Below are positions 32,646-42,530 of a stretch of DNA of 64,000 nucleotides, in pieces. Source of the stretch: Annona cherimola (taxonomy: Eukaryota; Streptophyta; Magnoliopsida; Magnoliales; Annonaceae); contig CM059977.1 in the NCBI GenBank assembly GCA_030490835.1, forward strand, positions 8,832,765 through 8,896,764. Direction: 5' to 3'. The notes under the pieces are model-generated. The model saw only the letters and a program-made list of their open reading frames with translations, was not told the origin of the DNA and made no database searches. The first letter of the stretch is position 1. The number at the start of each line of letters is the position of its first letter. Position numbers and translations under genes: made by a program.

Positions 32646-34433
32646 GTGGGGATCCTCGAGCAGAGAAGAGGAAGCGGGATAGAGATGGCCGACCTTCTGG
32701 GGGCAGAGTTGCAGACTCTCAAGCTGAACAGCGACCAAACGTGTCGTAAAATCGTCCCTGGAGATAAACCAGCAGCCTTATGTTCTTTATGGACGCGAAA
32801 GCATTACAATAAGGAAGTGTTTAAGGCAACAATGCGAAAGGTGTGGCAAACATCTGGCAGGGTAACGATCGTGCAGGTTGAAGATAACCTTTTTCTGCTG
32901 CATTTTGAGACAGAGGCGGATCGTGAGAAGGTGTTGCAGGGGAGACCGTGGACTTATGATAGACAAGTGGTGGTATTAAAGGAGCTTCTTCAACCCATTT
33001 CGTTGGGGGAGGTGATGATGGCCACATCACCTCTCTGGATCCAAATTCACAACGCCCCTTATCTGCTCGACAAAAGGTCTCTGGGAGCAGCGGTGGGAGC
33101 TTCCTTTGAACAATGCATCCAAGCAGAATACACGGACCACCTCATTCGAATTCAAGTAATGGTGGATCTAACCATGCCTCTTCGAAGGGGAATTTTCATC
33201 CAAGTAGACAATTCGGAAAGGCAATGGCTGGCCTTCCAGTATGAGAAATTGCCCACGTTCTGCTATGCGTGTGGTAGAATCGGACACACATTTAAGGATT
33301 GTGATCAACACCATCAAACTTTGGAGAAAGTGAGGGAGGAGGACTTCCCATATGGGAATTACATGAGGGCTGGTTTCCATCGTCTGTCTGAGATGCTGGG
33401 AAAGGGAAAGGGACAACTATGTGCCCCACGTTTATATGGGAAGCTGGAGGCAGCGCTGCCCACGCCTCAGCAAACCATGACGGACCTGTCCACGCCAGAA
33501 CCTGTTCATGCCAGACTTACAGAACCTGTCCACGCCAGAACCTGTCCACGCCAGAATCTGTTCATCCCAGAACCTGTTCACGCCAGAACCTGCACACACC
33601 ATGAAGGACCTGTCTATGCCTCAGCGCTGCCCACGAATGAGCAGACTTTGCAGTCCATGACCGAGAACCTGTTCACGCCATACTTACAGCCCAAGCTGAC
33701 CACGACGGAGAAGGAAATGCTGTCCACGACTGAGCTGGCCACAACCGAGCTGGCAACGACTGAGTTGTCCATGAAAGACCTGCCCACGACAGTGCTGGCC
33801 ACGTGTGAGCGGACCACGACAGAGCTTGTCACGACCACATTCTCCTCTAAGGGACGCCCTACCATGGAAGGGTACCTTCCTTCTCCTATTCAGGACAGGG
33901 ATGCTGCAAGTTTGATACGGCAAGAAAAGCTACATGGGAGTGAAACCAATGCAGATTCTCGGTGCCTTCCCCATGATGAACGTGGCCATTTCACATGGCC
34001 AGTGGACGCGGGACACACATTGCTGATGGGAAAGGAGCTGTGCCAGCCTAAAGCTGTTTATTTTTCCCTCACATCTCAACCAATAACAATCCAGCAACAC
34101 TCACAAGATGGATTGTTGGTGTCAGCTATTCAACAAGGTGGGGAGGGGGAATTAAAAATGATGGAACAAACGATGGTTGTGGATGAAACTGTTCATTCCC
34201 AAATGCTAAGCCCAAGCCACAGACGTCATTGGAAACGCCAAGCAAGAGGGGAGCCTAGATTGGGAGGGGCAGCAGATGCTACATACCAAAAATCTCCAGT
34301 CACAACAAAGAGATCTTTCATAGAGGAGTTGGAGGAGGAACTCTCTATCTTGAAAGCGCCTTTGAAGAAAAGCAAGTTCTTTCAGGAGGAATCGGTGGAG
34401 GCTGAGGACATCCCTCGGCCCCACCCTCAGTAA
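32646..34433 (+). CDS. LINE ORF1 protein: DUF4283-type domain and CCHC zinc knuckle
   Basis: 595 aa. The real start may be Met14 (ATG at 32685, context GAGATGGCC), as many plant ORF1 proteins begin shortly before such a MADLL-type sequence. Residues about 35-160 match the DUF4283 domain of plant LINE and retro-derived proteins, which is thought to bind nucleic acid. A CCHC zinc knuckle (C206, C209, H214, C219; CYACGRIGHTFKDC) follows. Residues about 275-400 are a low-complexity insert built from repeated PEPVHAR and TTELATTEL peptides, coded by short tandem DNA repeats at 33480-33840. The C-terminal part is unremarkable and ends next to ORF2. The role is RNP formation with the LINE RNA. Confidence 0.9.
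   Translation: MGILEQRRGSGIEMADLLGAELQTLKLNSDQTCRKIVPGDKPAALCSLWTRKHYNKEVFKATMRKVWQTSGRVTIVQVEDNLFLLHFETEADREKVLQGRPWTYDRQVVVLKELLQPISLGEVMMATSPLWIQIHNAPYLLDKRSLGAAVGASFEQCIQAEYTDHLIRIQVMVDLTMPLRRGIFIQVDNSERQWLAFQYEKLPTFCYACGRIGHTFKDCDQHHQTLEKVREEDFPYGNYMRAGFHRLSEMLGKGKGQLCAPRLYGKLEAALPTPQQTMTDLSTPEPVHARLTEPVHARTCPRQNLFIPEPVHARTCTHHEGPVYASALPTNEQTLQSMTENLFTPYLQPKLTTTEKEMLSTTELATTELATTELSMKDLPTTVLATCERTTTELVTTTFSSKGRPTMEGYLPSPIQDRDAASLIRQEKLHGSETNADSRCLPHDERGHFTWPVDAGHTLLMGKELCQPKAVYFSLTSQPITIQQHSQDGLLVSAIQQGGEGELKMMEQTMVVDETVHSQMLSPSHRRHWKRQARGEPRLGGAADATYQKSPVTTKRSFIEELEEELSILKAPLKKSKFFQEESVEAEDIPRPHPQ
33480..33840 (+). repeat. In-frame minisatellite within LINE ORF1
   Basis: Units of about 15-18 bp such as CCACGCCAGAACCTGT repeat from about 33485 to 33605, then CCACGAC(T/A)GAGCTGG-type units from about 33715 to 33840. 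The array keeps the reading frame. It encodes PEPVHARTC and TTELA repeats. Confidence 0.85.
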
Positions 34434-37400
34434 ATGACTTTCTTAGCTTGGAATTGCCGTGGGCTTGGGAACCCACGGGCGATTCGGTGTTTGCTTGATC
34501 TGATCAAGCGAGAAGCTCCCATGGTGGTCTTCCTTTGTGAGACCAAGCGATCTAGCAAAGAGTTGGACGTTGTAAGACATAAACTCCAGTTTGATTGTTG
34601 TTTTGCGGTTGATTCCGAGGAGAGAAGAGGGGGCCTTTGTCTTATGTGGAAAGAAGACTATGGGGTCACAATCAAAAGTTATTCTAAGCATCATATTGAC
34701 GCCGATATACGAGGATGGAGGTTTACGGGATTTTATGGCCACCCTGAAGTTTGTAGGAGGGGGGAAACTTGGAATCTTCTCTCAACTCTCCACGGCCAAT
34801 CTGATGCTCCCTGGCTCATCATGGGAGATTTCAATGAGGTGATGGGGCCATCCGAATATCGTAGTTGCAGGACGAGAGCTGAGCATCAAATGGATTCATT
34901 TCGAGATATCATGGACACATGCAATCTAATTGATTTGGGGTTTGTCGGCCCCCCTATGACATGGAGGAACAATAGAAGGGGGACTCAGAGAGTTGAAGCT
35001 CGTTTGGATCGTGGTCTAGCATCCCCACAATGGCTAACCATGTTCCCGTTTGCCAAGGTCTATCATTTATCCTCTGCCTCGTCGGACCACAATCCCATCC
35101 TTCTCATTCTAAATCCCATGAAACATAAGGAAAAACCAAAATGGGACTTCAAGTATGAGCTTTTTTGGGCTCGAGATAAAGAATCACATACTATTGTTCA
35201 TCATTCGTGGACAACAACATATGGGCATGAATCCCTCCCTTGCGAGACATTGTTAAGAAAAATTCAGAACTGCTCGGGGGCATTGGCTCGGTGGAGAAAA
35301 AACAAGGGGGGTCGACTGAGAAGGCTCATATATCTAAAGCAGGAGGAATTGCATTCTTTAAATTCTCAGACCCCGTCGGACCAAAGGGACTTTGCCATCC
35401 AACGTGTTCGACATCAAATCCACGTGTTACTGGAGGATGAAGAGTTACTCTGGAAGCAAAGAGCCAAAGTTCATTGGCTTCAACAGGGAGATAGAAATAC
35501 CTCTTTCTTCCATCGGGTGGCGTCAAATCGCAGAAGAAACAACTTCATTGAGGCTCTTACCGATGATGCGGGTTCGAGGATCACTAACATGCAGGGGATG
35601 TTGGATCTTACTCTATCCTATTTTCAGGAGGTCTTTTCTTCTTCGAGCCCCTCTAATTTAAACCGTATCACGGGCCTTGTTACCAGGAAGATATCAACTG
35701 AATCACGGGACTATCTCACCAAACCTCTATCTATGGCAGAGGTGTCAACTGCTTTAAAGGCCATGAACCCCTCAAAAGCTCCGGGCCCTGACGGTTTTCC
35801 TGCTGGTTTCTATCAAACACATTGGCGTACCGTTGGGAACGATGTGTTCTTAATGTGCAAGGCTTTCATGGAGGCTCGATCTCAGCCAAATCTGTGCCAA
35901 CAACTTAAAGCTCTCAACCATACCAACGTTGTCTTAATTCCGAAGAGGGCTGGTGCTGAAAAACTTGGAGATTTTCGTCCTATCAGCCTATGTAATGTAT
36001 CTTACAAAATCTTGGCTAAGGTACTAGCTAACCGTCTGAAGAGCTGCCTTAATGAAGTGATTTCCCCTCAACAGAGCGCATTTGTACCGGGCCGCCTTAT
36101 TACTGACAACATGCTGATCGCTTATGAAGTCATTCATTCCCTCCGGCGAAGAAGAGCAGGAAACAAGATGGATATGGCAGTTAAACTTGATATGTCAAAG
36201 GCCTATGATCGGGTCGAATGGGAGTTTCTGTGCGACATGATGGAAGCTATGAATTTTGGATCTGTGTGGATAAATTGGATTCGCCGATGTGTGCAGTCTG
36301 TGCGCTATAGGATTCTGGTGAACGGGCACAAAACTCCTCTCCTCGTACCACATAGGGGTCTTCGACAGGGAGACCCACTCTCACCATATCTTTTTCTTAT
36401 TTGCGCAGAGGGACTATCTCTTCTTATTGCTCATGCTCATCTCCAAAGGTCACTTCATGGCATCAGAATTTGTCCAAGGGGACCCACTCTAACCCATCTT
36501 TTCTTTGCTGATGATGCCCTCATCTTTATTAGGTCTTCGGACTACCAGGTGCGATACCTTCTTTCCATTTTGAGAACATATAGCGAATGCTCGGGACAAA
36601 TAATCAACATCAACAAAACGGCTCTTTTCTTCAGCTCCAATACCAAAATGGCCGTAAGAAGTTCTATTTGTGGGGTGTTTGGATCATGTGCCTTGGACTT
36701 CCACTCCTACTTGGGCTTACCAATCTGGCTTGGAAGATCCAAAAAGAATATGTTTAAGGACCTAAAGGACCGAGTTTGGCGAAAAATTCAGGGGTGGAAG
36801 GGGCGACTTCTATCATGGGGTGGAAAAGAGATTCTTATTAAAGCTGTTGCGCAAGCCATCCCTATTTATGCCATGAGTATTTTCCTCCTTCCCAAAAGCT
36901 TCTGTACTGAGTTGGATAGTCTATTGAGCAAGTTTTGGTGGGGAGAGAGGGATGGGAAACGCAAAATGAGCTGGGTGGCATGGGAGGACATGTGTAAGAC
37001 AAAGGCTATTGGGGGAATGGGCTTCCGTCATCTGATCTCTTTCAACCATGCTTTACTGGCCAAACAGGTATGGCGGCTTGTCTCAAATACGGACTCTCTT
37101 TGTTACTCTGTTCTCAAGGCTAAATATTTCAATCATGGAAATCTCTGGGCCTGTAAGGCGATGCCATCTGATTCATTTACATGGAGGAGCCTTCTTAGAG
37201 CTCGGGATGTTATCAGGCGGGGATGTCGGTGGCGGGTTGGCTCGGGGGACCAAGTAAGGTTCTTCCAAGACAGATGGTTTTCTTATCCAATTCAAAGGGC
37301 TGGGCCCTTACCGGCTCACATCCCTGATGACGCAACGGTCAGTTTCTTCCGTGATGAACGACATGGAATTTGGAAGGAAACCCTTCTTTTGCAAGCGGCT

Positions 37401-38606
37401 GGGGCGGTTGGGCGTGATATAATATCTTTAAACCAGCCCCCAATTGTGGGAGAGGAGGATCTTTGTTTTTGGGAACCGGAACCGGATGGACATTTCTCTG
37501 TGAAGTCAGCATATAGGATCCTCACGCAGACACCTGCTGGCCCTTTGGATGATGAAAATGGGGGTGGTGATCGTATTAGGGAGATATTCAAATTTATATG
37601 GAAAGTTAAACTCCCTAGTAAAATTCTCATTTTTGGTTGGCGGCTACTCCGTGATGCTCTCCCCACTCTTCAAAATCTACAGCGGCGTGGTATTTCGAGG
37701 GACACATCATGTTTATTCTGCAGGGGGGCACCGGAAGATATTTTCCATCTTTTTATCAACTGCGCTGCCACCCAACCAATCTATCGGACTATTGTCGGCG
37801 ATCTATCTCCTTCCGTCTCGGGTACATCTATTCCAGACATTTTTTGGACTATCATCACCACAAATTGCATGGATACTTTCATCCTTTTTCTCCTGTACTG
37901 TTGGCGTATTTGGTATTTGCGTAACAAACTTTGGGCGGAGGGCACCCAACCGGGGTTATCTGATGTTAGGGAGTGGTGCATCAACTTCATGTATCAGTAC
38001 AGGACCACGTTGGATCATGGGGTATCAACCTTTTTGGACAGTCCTATGGTTGTAAGATGGACTAAACCTGTCGTGGGCACTCTTAAGGTTAATATCGATG
38101 GTCGTAGAAATCTCCAAAAAAATTCTACGGGTTTGGCTGCGGTTATCAGAGACTCTTCGGGCTGTTTCATTGCTGCGAAGGGATGGCGTAGGTGTGGGCT
38201 TTTGGATCCGTTGGTATTGGAGGCTACTGCTATGTGGCAGGGGTTGATGTGGGCTTTGGATTGTCAGTTTACCCACCTCCAGATGGAATCAGACTCTCTG
38301 CATCTCATTGATTTCTTATTGGGCGATCGTTCTATTAGGGCCCCGGTTGGCGCGATTCTTTCCCATATACACCAGACCGCCCGACGGGCCCAATCCTTGT
38401 CTTTTCACCATGTCTTACGATGTGGAAATTCGGTTGCTCATCTTTTGGCTGATTTTGTATCTTCTCATTTTTTGCCTGAACAAGAATGGAGAGAAAATCC
38501 TCCATACTTTCTTCAGGAAAAACTCTGTATAGATAATTTTTTGGCTATGATATATGATGATGGCTCTATCCTTTCGGCCTCTGATAGTCAGCTCTTTCAG
38601 AGGTAG
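34434..38606 (+). CDS. LINE ORF2: endonuclease, reverse transcriptase, zf-RVT and RNase H
   Basis: 1390 aa, full length. Residues 1-230 are an APE-type endonuclease: Asn7 in WNCRGL, Glu36 in CETK, GDFNE 131-135 and SDHNP 217-221 are all present. The reverse transcriptase spans about 430-760: NPSKAPGPDGFP (445-456), LDMSKAYD with its catalytic aspartate (585-592), GLRQGDPLSP (642-651) and the active site FADD (691-694). A zf-RVT zinc-binding region follows at about 1045-1120. An RNase H domain near the C terminus contains KVNIDGR, LEATA and MESDS, giving the acidic residues of the active site. It makes target-primed cDNA and could also mobilise SINEs in trans. No catalytic residue looks lost. 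Confidence 0.95.
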   Translation: MTFLAWNCRGLGNPRAIRCLLDLIKREAPMVVFLCETKRSSKELDVVRHKLQFDCCFAVDSEERRGGLCLMWKEDYGVTIKSYSKHHIDADIRGWRFTGFYGHPEVCRRGETWNLLSTLHGQSDAPWLIMGDFNEVMGPSEYRSCRTRAEHQMDSFRDIMDTCNLIDLGFVGPPMTWRNNRRGTQRVEARLDRGLASPQWLTMFPFAKVYHLSSASSDHNPILLILNPMKHKEKPKWDFKYELFWARDKESHTIVHHSWTTTYGHESLPCETLLRKIQNCSGALARWRKNKGGRLRRLIYLKQEELHSLNSQTPSDQRDFAIQRVRHQIHVLLEDEELLWKQRAKVHWLQQGDRNTSFFHRVASNRRRNNFIEALTDDAGSRITNMQGMLDLTLSYFQEVFSSSSPSNLNRITGLVTRKISTESRDYLTKPLSMAEVSTALKAMNPSKAPGPDGFPAGFYQTHWRTVGNDVFLMCKAFMEARSQPNLCQQLKALNHTNVVLIPKRAGAEKLGDFRPISLCNVSYKILAKVLANRLKSCLNEVISPQQSAFVPGRLITDNMLIAYEVIHSLRRRRAGNKMDMAVKLDMSKAYDRVEWEFLCDMMEAMNFGSVWINWIRRCVQSVRYRILVNGHKTPLLVPHRGLRQGDPLSPYLFLICAEGLSLLIAHAHLQRSLHGIRICPRGPTLTHLFFADDALIFIRSSDYQVRYLLSILRTYSECSGQIININKTALFFSSNTKMAVRSSICGVFGSCALDFHSYLGLPIWLGRSKKNMFKDLKDRVWRKIQGWKGRLLSWGGKEILIKAVAQAIPIYAMSIFLLPKSFCTELDSLLSKFWWGERDGKRKMSWVAWEDMCKTKAIGGMGFRHLISFNHALLAKQVWRLVSNTDSLCYSVLKAKYFNHGNLWACKAMPSDSFTWRSLLRARDVIRRGCRWRVGSGDQVRFFQDRWFSYPIQRAGPLPAHIPDDATVSFFRDERHGIWKETLLLQAAGAVGRDIISLNQPPIVGEEDLCFWEPEPDGHFSVKSAYRILTQTPAGPLDDENGGGDRIREIFKFIWKVKLPSKILIFGWRLLRDALPTLQNLQRRGISRDTSCLFCRGAPEDIFHLFINCAATQPIYRTIVGDLSPSVSGTSIPDIFWTIITTNCMDTFILFLLYCWRIWYLRNKLWAEGTQPGLSDVREWCINFMYQYRTTLDHGVSTFLDSPMVVRWTKPVVGTLKVNIDGRRNLQKNSTGLAAVIRDSSGCFIAAKGWRRCGLLDPLVLEATAMWQGLMWALDCQFTHLQMESDSLHLIDFLLGDRSIRAPVGAILSHIHQTARRAQSLSFHHVLRCGNSVAHLLADFVSSHFLPEQEWRENPPYFLQEKLCIDNFLAMIYDDGSILSASDSQLFQR

Positions 38607-38660
38607 GCTGGATAGGTGCTCATCTTTTAATCAAAAAAAAAAAAAAGAACTTCAAAAAAT

Positions 38661-39439
38661 TGTATCATATTATATATTTTTAATATTTAAATTATTAGTC
38701 GTATTCTATTTATAATTTACTACCATAAAATTAAATTTTAATTATTTAGATGAGTTTTTAAGAATTAAATTTATTAAAATATTAATTTTTACATGAACAT
38801 TTTATTATCTTAATTTTTTTCCTATGAGTATATTTTATTGCTTTGAACATAATGTGTGGATTTGATTTTTCTTTGACCGGCGTATTTTTAGAAATTGTCG
38901 GAGGGAGACTGCTACCAAATGTCAATAGGAAAAACACACAACAGGGATTCAAACCTGGGATTTGATTTTTGAAATCAATAGTTAACATTATAAAAAACAA
39001 TGCATGGGCATATAACAGTTTAGATTTTATTTATGTATGTTAATTATAATTGAATTAAACATACTTAACATATTTGGTTTTTTATATAATGATTATAATA
39101 TGAGAAACATGACTAATAGAAGGTTCGGACATTTCATTACATCGCACGAAAATTCATGATTATTAGACGGTTCGAATATTTCGTTGCATTATAAAAATTC
39201 AATTTCCAAAAGTGCAACGTACAAGGGACACAGCTTTGTGCTCATCAAAATCCGCGTCCGAATCTAAATGGGACACTCACGCATGCGTTGTTTTAGCAAC
39301 ATAATAATTATTGATTTTTTATGTAGACTTTTATGTTCGTTACCCTTTTATTCTTATTGTATAACATGAGATCTTGATATTAAAGTTTAGTCACAGTAAG
39401 CTCTGGCCTATATTTAAGAATAAAGGATTTTTTATTGAA
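38661..39439. other. AT-rich intergenic DNA, no gene recognised
   Basis: A GGGATTCAAACCTGGGATT motif near 38943 resembles an inverted tRNA B box and could be a decayed SINE on the minus strand, but no A box, tail or duplication was found. Otherwise nothing. Confidence 0.35.
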
Positions 39440-39910
39440 TTTTGGGATAATTCATCTTATACTCATGACAAATGTACATAATTTTTCTTATACCCAAAAC
39501 ACTTCATAAATTCTTTTTATACTCATCATATTTCATCCTAAATTTCTCTCATACCATGTCGTTAAAACTACCGTTATCTACTCCATTGAAAAGACAATGT
39601 TGCTCATTTAAATTTTTTTTAATTGAGATAGTTTAACCTTAACATGACTCAATTGATGGTAGTAAATCATTAATACAAGATATTAAATAACTTGAAAGTC
39701 ATATTAAGGTTGATTTATTGTAATTAGAAAAAAATTTAAAAGGGTAAAATCGTCTTTTCAATGGGGTAGATAACGATAGTTTTAACGACGTGGGTATGAG
39801 AGGAATTTACAGTGAAATATTATGGGTATAAAAGAAATTTACGAAATGTTGTTGATATAAGATAAATTATGTGCATTTATTACGAGTATAAGATAAATTA
39901 TCACCAGAAC
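39440..39910. repeat. Foldback element with long inverted arms
   Basis: The left edge GATAATTCATCTTATACT is inverse to AGTATAAGATAAATTATC at the right. Inner pairs include CTCTCATACC with GGGTATGAGAG, ACTACCGTTATCTAC with GTAGATAACGATAGT, and AGACAATGTTGCTC-type text near the centre. Probably a MULE-like hairpin; the target duplication is unclear. Confidence 0.65.
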
Positions 39911-41004
39911 TTATAAAAAACTAAAGGCCTACCCCACACCACATAAGATTCTTTATTATTATTCCCAAAACAATTTCTTGATTCTCAGGATAGCATTTTC
40001 AATTTCGAACCTAATTTTATTTATTTCTAATTTAACTTTACTCATTCCTAATACGCATCATTATATTCTTTTCTTAAATACATACTTGATCTAAGAATTT
40101 TATATAGTTTGAAACAAATCTTAAGCTTACTAAAATTGAAGATTCCAACCCATGACCTATCCTCATAAGGCATCTTACCTACTAGGGTGTGATTTTTAAC
40201 TCACCTATGGCATGATTTAGGTTGAACTCAACTATGAGATAATTAATTTTATATCATTTAGTTCAACTCTAGATTAAATTTTAATGGATTTATACATCAT
40301 TTGGGTTGACGTATCAAATGAGTAATTTTGAGATTTTTTTCTCTCAAACTTTTTTTTATTGGTATAGTTTTATACATCTCAACATATATTACATTAAAGC
40401 CCTAATATATTTTTACAAATCAGAAAACACTCTCGTAGCTTCACTTAATATTTATTTTTCAAAATAAGCATAGATACATGAATGCCTATTTGTTCATAGT
40501 TCTTGAAAATCTGGAGTAAAAATAAGAAAAGGAGATGAGTTAATAGTTAATACGTCTTTAATTAATTGCCTCGGTTTCTTCGATGTCTGTGTATGGATTA
40601 TCTTTTTGTTTTTGTGCCCTCTTAAAGAATTTTGTGCTTCATCATAAAACAGTTTCACTAGTCATAACCAAAGCCTAGGTGCCAGAAAATTGTATGCTCC
40701 ATCCCTTATGGATGAAAAATTGTTGTGAAAGCTTAGTCCCCAATAACAATAAGATAAAATCTTGTTATTTTGATAATGAATAAACTTGATTGTAATATTA
40801 GGCATAAGATTGTACAAATAATATATAGTAAAAATGATTAAAAAATAGAATAATTATATAAAAATGTAAATAAATAATTAAAAATAAGATAATTATGAAA
40901 AGTAAAGAGTTTTGGATTGAAAATTTTTAATTAAAAAATTTCTATAGGAAACAAATATTAATGTATAAATAATCTAATACTTATGGCTACACTATTCAAC
41001 GCGG

Positions 41005-41361
41005 TTGTTTGACTATGCCTATCGGTTGGCCGTGTATGACTATTCCGTGTATGACTATTCATTCGAAGAAGATGGGCAAAACGCCAAAACCTTCGAAACC
41101 CGGATGGGACAGGAGGACAGTTCACGCTCCCTTGCACGACACGTGTCCGCGGCCATTCCCCGTCTCCTCTGCCACCCCCATCCCATGCAAAGTCCCATCG
41201 ATGTCATCACACGGGACCGACCTGGCTTTCTTCTAATCTGGCTCCAAAAACCTTCCGAATACGTGCAATTAATCATCCGTCACCGGGAGTTTATAATTCA
41301 CTTTCAGATCAACATATTCATAGCTACTTTTTCTGCAATATTATTAAATTTATACTCCTAA
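41005..41361 (+). CDS. Conserved 118-codon open frame in duplicated block, uncertain
   Basis: Opens MFDYAYRLAVYDYSVYDYS and remains open in both copies of the duplication (113 codons at 59327-59668). The two differ by a 15-bp in-frame tandem repeat (GTGTATGACTATTCC). No domain, signal peptide or similarity was recognised. The DNA is less AT-rich than its surroundings and contains ACACGTGT (G-box/ABRE-like) near 41140 and GACCGACC (DRE-like core) near 41216, so a promoter or non-coding role is equally possible. Preservation may simply reflect a recent duplication. Confidence 0.25.
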   Translation: MFDYAYRLAVYDYSVYDYSFEEDGQNAKTFETRMGQEDSSRSLARHVSAAIPRLLCHPHPMQSPIDVITRDRPGFLLIWLQKPSEYVQLIIRHREFIIHFQINIFIATFSAILLNLYS

Positions 41362-41434
41362 AGCTAATATTGGAATATACACTCGGAGGTTGACTTGTAA
41401 ATACAAGAATAATATATATATATATATATAGATT

Positions 41435-41806
41435 CTGTTTCGGTGCAGCGTCACTGCACCGGAACAGCGGTGCAGTGGGCCCAAAATGGGCTCCACATAA
41501 TCATGAAATCATGATCTACTCCACCCATTGTATTTAGAATAATATATTCTATTACCATACCAATTTTCATCCCAATCAGATACTTTAAAGTTGTTATTTA
41601 TATCAAACTATTTTATTATGTTGGATTTGTACCATTTTCAGATGGGGCCCATATACATATCTGATTGGGATGAAAATTGGTGTGGTAATAGAATACATTA
41701 TTCTAAATACAATGGGTGGAGTAGATCATGATTTCATGATCATGTGGGGCCCATTTTAGGCCCACTGTACCGCTGTTCCGGTGCAGCGTCACTGCACCGG
41801 AACAGC
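41435..41806. mobile_element. Hairpin MITE (family G), complete copy found only in copy A
   Basis: Ends are CTGTTTCGGTGCAGCGTCAC and its inverse; arms of about 150 bp pair (GGGCCCAAAATGGGC with GCCCATTTTAGGCCC; CCACCCATTGTATTTAGAAT with ATTCTAAATACAATGGGTGG). The right end is a hairpin in itself: 15-bp perfect arms GCTGTTCCGGTGCAG / CTGCACCGGAACAGC around CGTCA at 41772-41806. Two related, partly degraded units follow directly (41823-42160 and 42178-42530). Confidence 0.8.
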
Positions 41807-41822
41807 TCTCTCTCTATATATG

Positions 41823-42530
41823 GGAGCTGTTCCGATGCAGCACCGGAACAGCTGTACATTTGATCAAAAGTAGGCTCCACACATATTAAAATGCAATGGG
41901 ATTTTATATAATCATTTATCAATATATAAATTTTATAGCAAATGGTTTATATATTGAAAAAACCACTTTAAAGTTATTATTTACATCAAATTATTTTATT
42001 GTGTTGAATTTATACTATTTTCATATGGGGCCCATATACATATCTGATTGGGATGAAAATTGGTATGATAATAGAATGTATTATTCTAAATATAATGGAT
42101 GAAGTAGATTATGATTTGATGATCATGTGGGGCCTGTTTCAGCGATCGTGCACCTGAATATTTCTGTATATATATAGGGCTGTTCCGGTGCAGCACAACT
42201 GCACTGGATCAGTGGTACATTTGTCAAAAAATAGGCCTAACACATATTAGAATGCAATGAAACTTTATACAATCATTTATCCATATATAAGTTTTATAGC
42301 AAATAGTTTACATGTTGAAAAAACCACTTTAAAGTTGTTATTTACATCAAACTATTTTATTACGTTGAATTTGTACCATTTTCAGATGGGGGCCATATAC
42401 ATATTCGATTGGGATGAAAATTGGTATGGTAATAGAATACATGATTCTAAATACAATGGGTGGAGTAGATTATAATTTGATCATCATGCGGAGCTCATTT
42501 CAGCGATGCTGCACTTGAATATTCCTTAAT
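41823..42530. repeat. Two tandem units of hairpin family G (copy A)
   Basis: Units begin GGGAGCTGTTCCGATGCAGC (41821) and GGGCTGTTCCGGTGCAGC (42177). Both contain CATATACATAT(C/T)(T/C)GATTGGGATG and GGAGTAGATTATAATTTGAT-like text in the same order as the complete unit upstream. Their left arms differ from that unit. The 60- to 72-aa frames here (41896-42102, 42257-42475) are incidental. Confidence 0.7.

Larger units (their letters stand above)
32501..38643 (+). mobile_element. Full-length L1-type LINE, both ORFs open
   Basis: A perfect 17-bp target duplication, AAAGAACTTCAAAAAAT, lies at 32484-32500 and 38644-38660. Between them are a short GC-richer 5' leader (from about 32530), ORF1 (595 aa), ORF2 (1390 aa), a short 3' UTR ending CTCATCTTTTAATC, and poly-A. 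ORF1 stop and ORF2 start touch (TAAATG at 34431-34436), so ORF2 is probably made by reinitiation on a bicistronic RNA. Neither ORF is broken. Open frames plus a perfect target duplication mean a young insertion that may still be competent. Confidence 0.95.

Noticed and set aside
38940..38965. B-box-like GGTTTGAATCCC on the minus strand
   Set aside because: No A box, poly-A or target duplication nearby; too little to call a SINE or tRNA.
41396..41440. (AT)n run as a possible origin or CRISPR-like repeat
   Set aside because: Simple microsatellite next to a MITE; the window is plant nuclear DNA and no spacer-repeat array exists.
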